A DNA stretch of 5,714 nucleotides, taken from NCBI GenBank assembly GCA_026394745.1, contig JAPKXP010000099.1, forward strand, positions 1-5,714. The letters are read 5' to 3'. The notes under the pieces are model-generated. The model did no database searches, was not told the origin of the DNA, and saw only the letters and a program-made list of their open reading frames with translations. This document shows, piece by piece, positions 5,657-5,714 of the stretch. The stretch comes from Candidatus Altarchaeota archaeon (GTDB lineage Archaea > Altiarchaeota > Altiarchaeia > IMC4 > SCGC-AAA252-I15). A program made the position numbers and the translations under genes. How positions within the stretch are numbered: position 1 is the stretch's first letter; each line of letters opens with the position of its first letter.

Positions 5657-5714
5657 ATGGTTAGAGCATTCATACTAGGAGCGGGTGCTACACGAGCAGA
5701 CTATGACAAAACGC
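5657..5714 (+). CDS. Divergent gene start, possibly SIR2-like; 3' end outside window
   Basis: Only the first 19 codons are visible. The peptide begins MVRAFILGAGATRADY: a hydrophobic strand followed by GAGAT, a glycine-rich nucleotide-binding loop. Many SIR2-like proteins found in prokaryotic defence and accessory regions begin this way (a strand then GAGAS or GAGAT at about residue 8). Other Rossmann-fold proteins with a glycine loop could begin similarly, so the family is tentative. No ribosome binding site precedes the ATG. A TATA box (5620-5627) centred about 33 nt upstream predicts a start of transcription only a few bases before the ATG, that is, a leaderless message. It is transcribed away from the GNAT/SWIM gene. 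Confidence 0.6.
   Translation, partial: MVRAFILGAGATRADYDKT

Overview
The window looks archaeal. Six genes on the minus strand (coordinates 5563 down to 1) are each preceded by a purine-rich ribosome binding site that matches the 3' end of archaeal 16S rRNA (GAGGTGA or a close variant). In five of the six it sits exactly 6 nt before the start codon. The divergent plus-strand gene at the right edge has no such site. It has a TATA box about 30 nt before its ATG, as expected of a leaderless archaeal transcript. Genes are tightly packed, and there are no tRNA, rRNA, CRISPR or insertion-sequence signatures. The gene mix (AAA+ ATPase, metallopeptidase/VWA partner, Cas4-like nuclease, small orphans) suits an accessory island, plasmid or archaeal virus. 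The sequence alone does not choose between these or name the host.

Layout in transcription order on the minus strand: (1) 5563-4826, a protein with a probable GNAT acetyltransferase-like N-terminal half and a C-terminal SWIM zinc finger, starting at TTG; (2) 4767-4351, a 138-residue orphan with two similar strand-helix segments; (3) 4261-3683, a 192-residue orphan whose first ~105 residues resemble the ferredoxin-like fold of Cas2; (4) 3671-2091, a MoxR-type AAA+ ATPase with a cysteine-rich insert and a long C-terminal extension; (5) 2116-629, a protein joining an HExxH metallopeptidase-like domain to a VWA domain with a complete MIDAS; (6) 615 to beyond base 1, a Cas4-like PD-(D/E)XK nuclease cut by the window edge. 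On the plus strand, 5657 to beyond 5714 is the first 19 codons of a protein opening with a GAGAT nucleotide-binding loop, possibly SIR2-like.

Genes 3 to 6 are separated by 11-13 bases or overlap, so they are very likely one translationally coupled unit. MoxR ATPases characteristically work with VWA partners to remodel target proteins. Here the partner also carries a putative protease site, and the pair is bracketed by a Cas2-like protein upstream and a Cas4-like nuclease downstream. No cas1, effector or CRISPR array is visible, so this is not a CRISPR adaptation module as seen. It may be an ATPase/protease-controlled nucleic-acid processing or conflict module, which is an inference from gene order. 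The main regulatory signals are an 8-bp inverted repeat that would hide the ribosome binding site of gene 1, a GC-rich hairpin pair in the leader of gene 3, and a single TATA-like element that could serve both divergent units.
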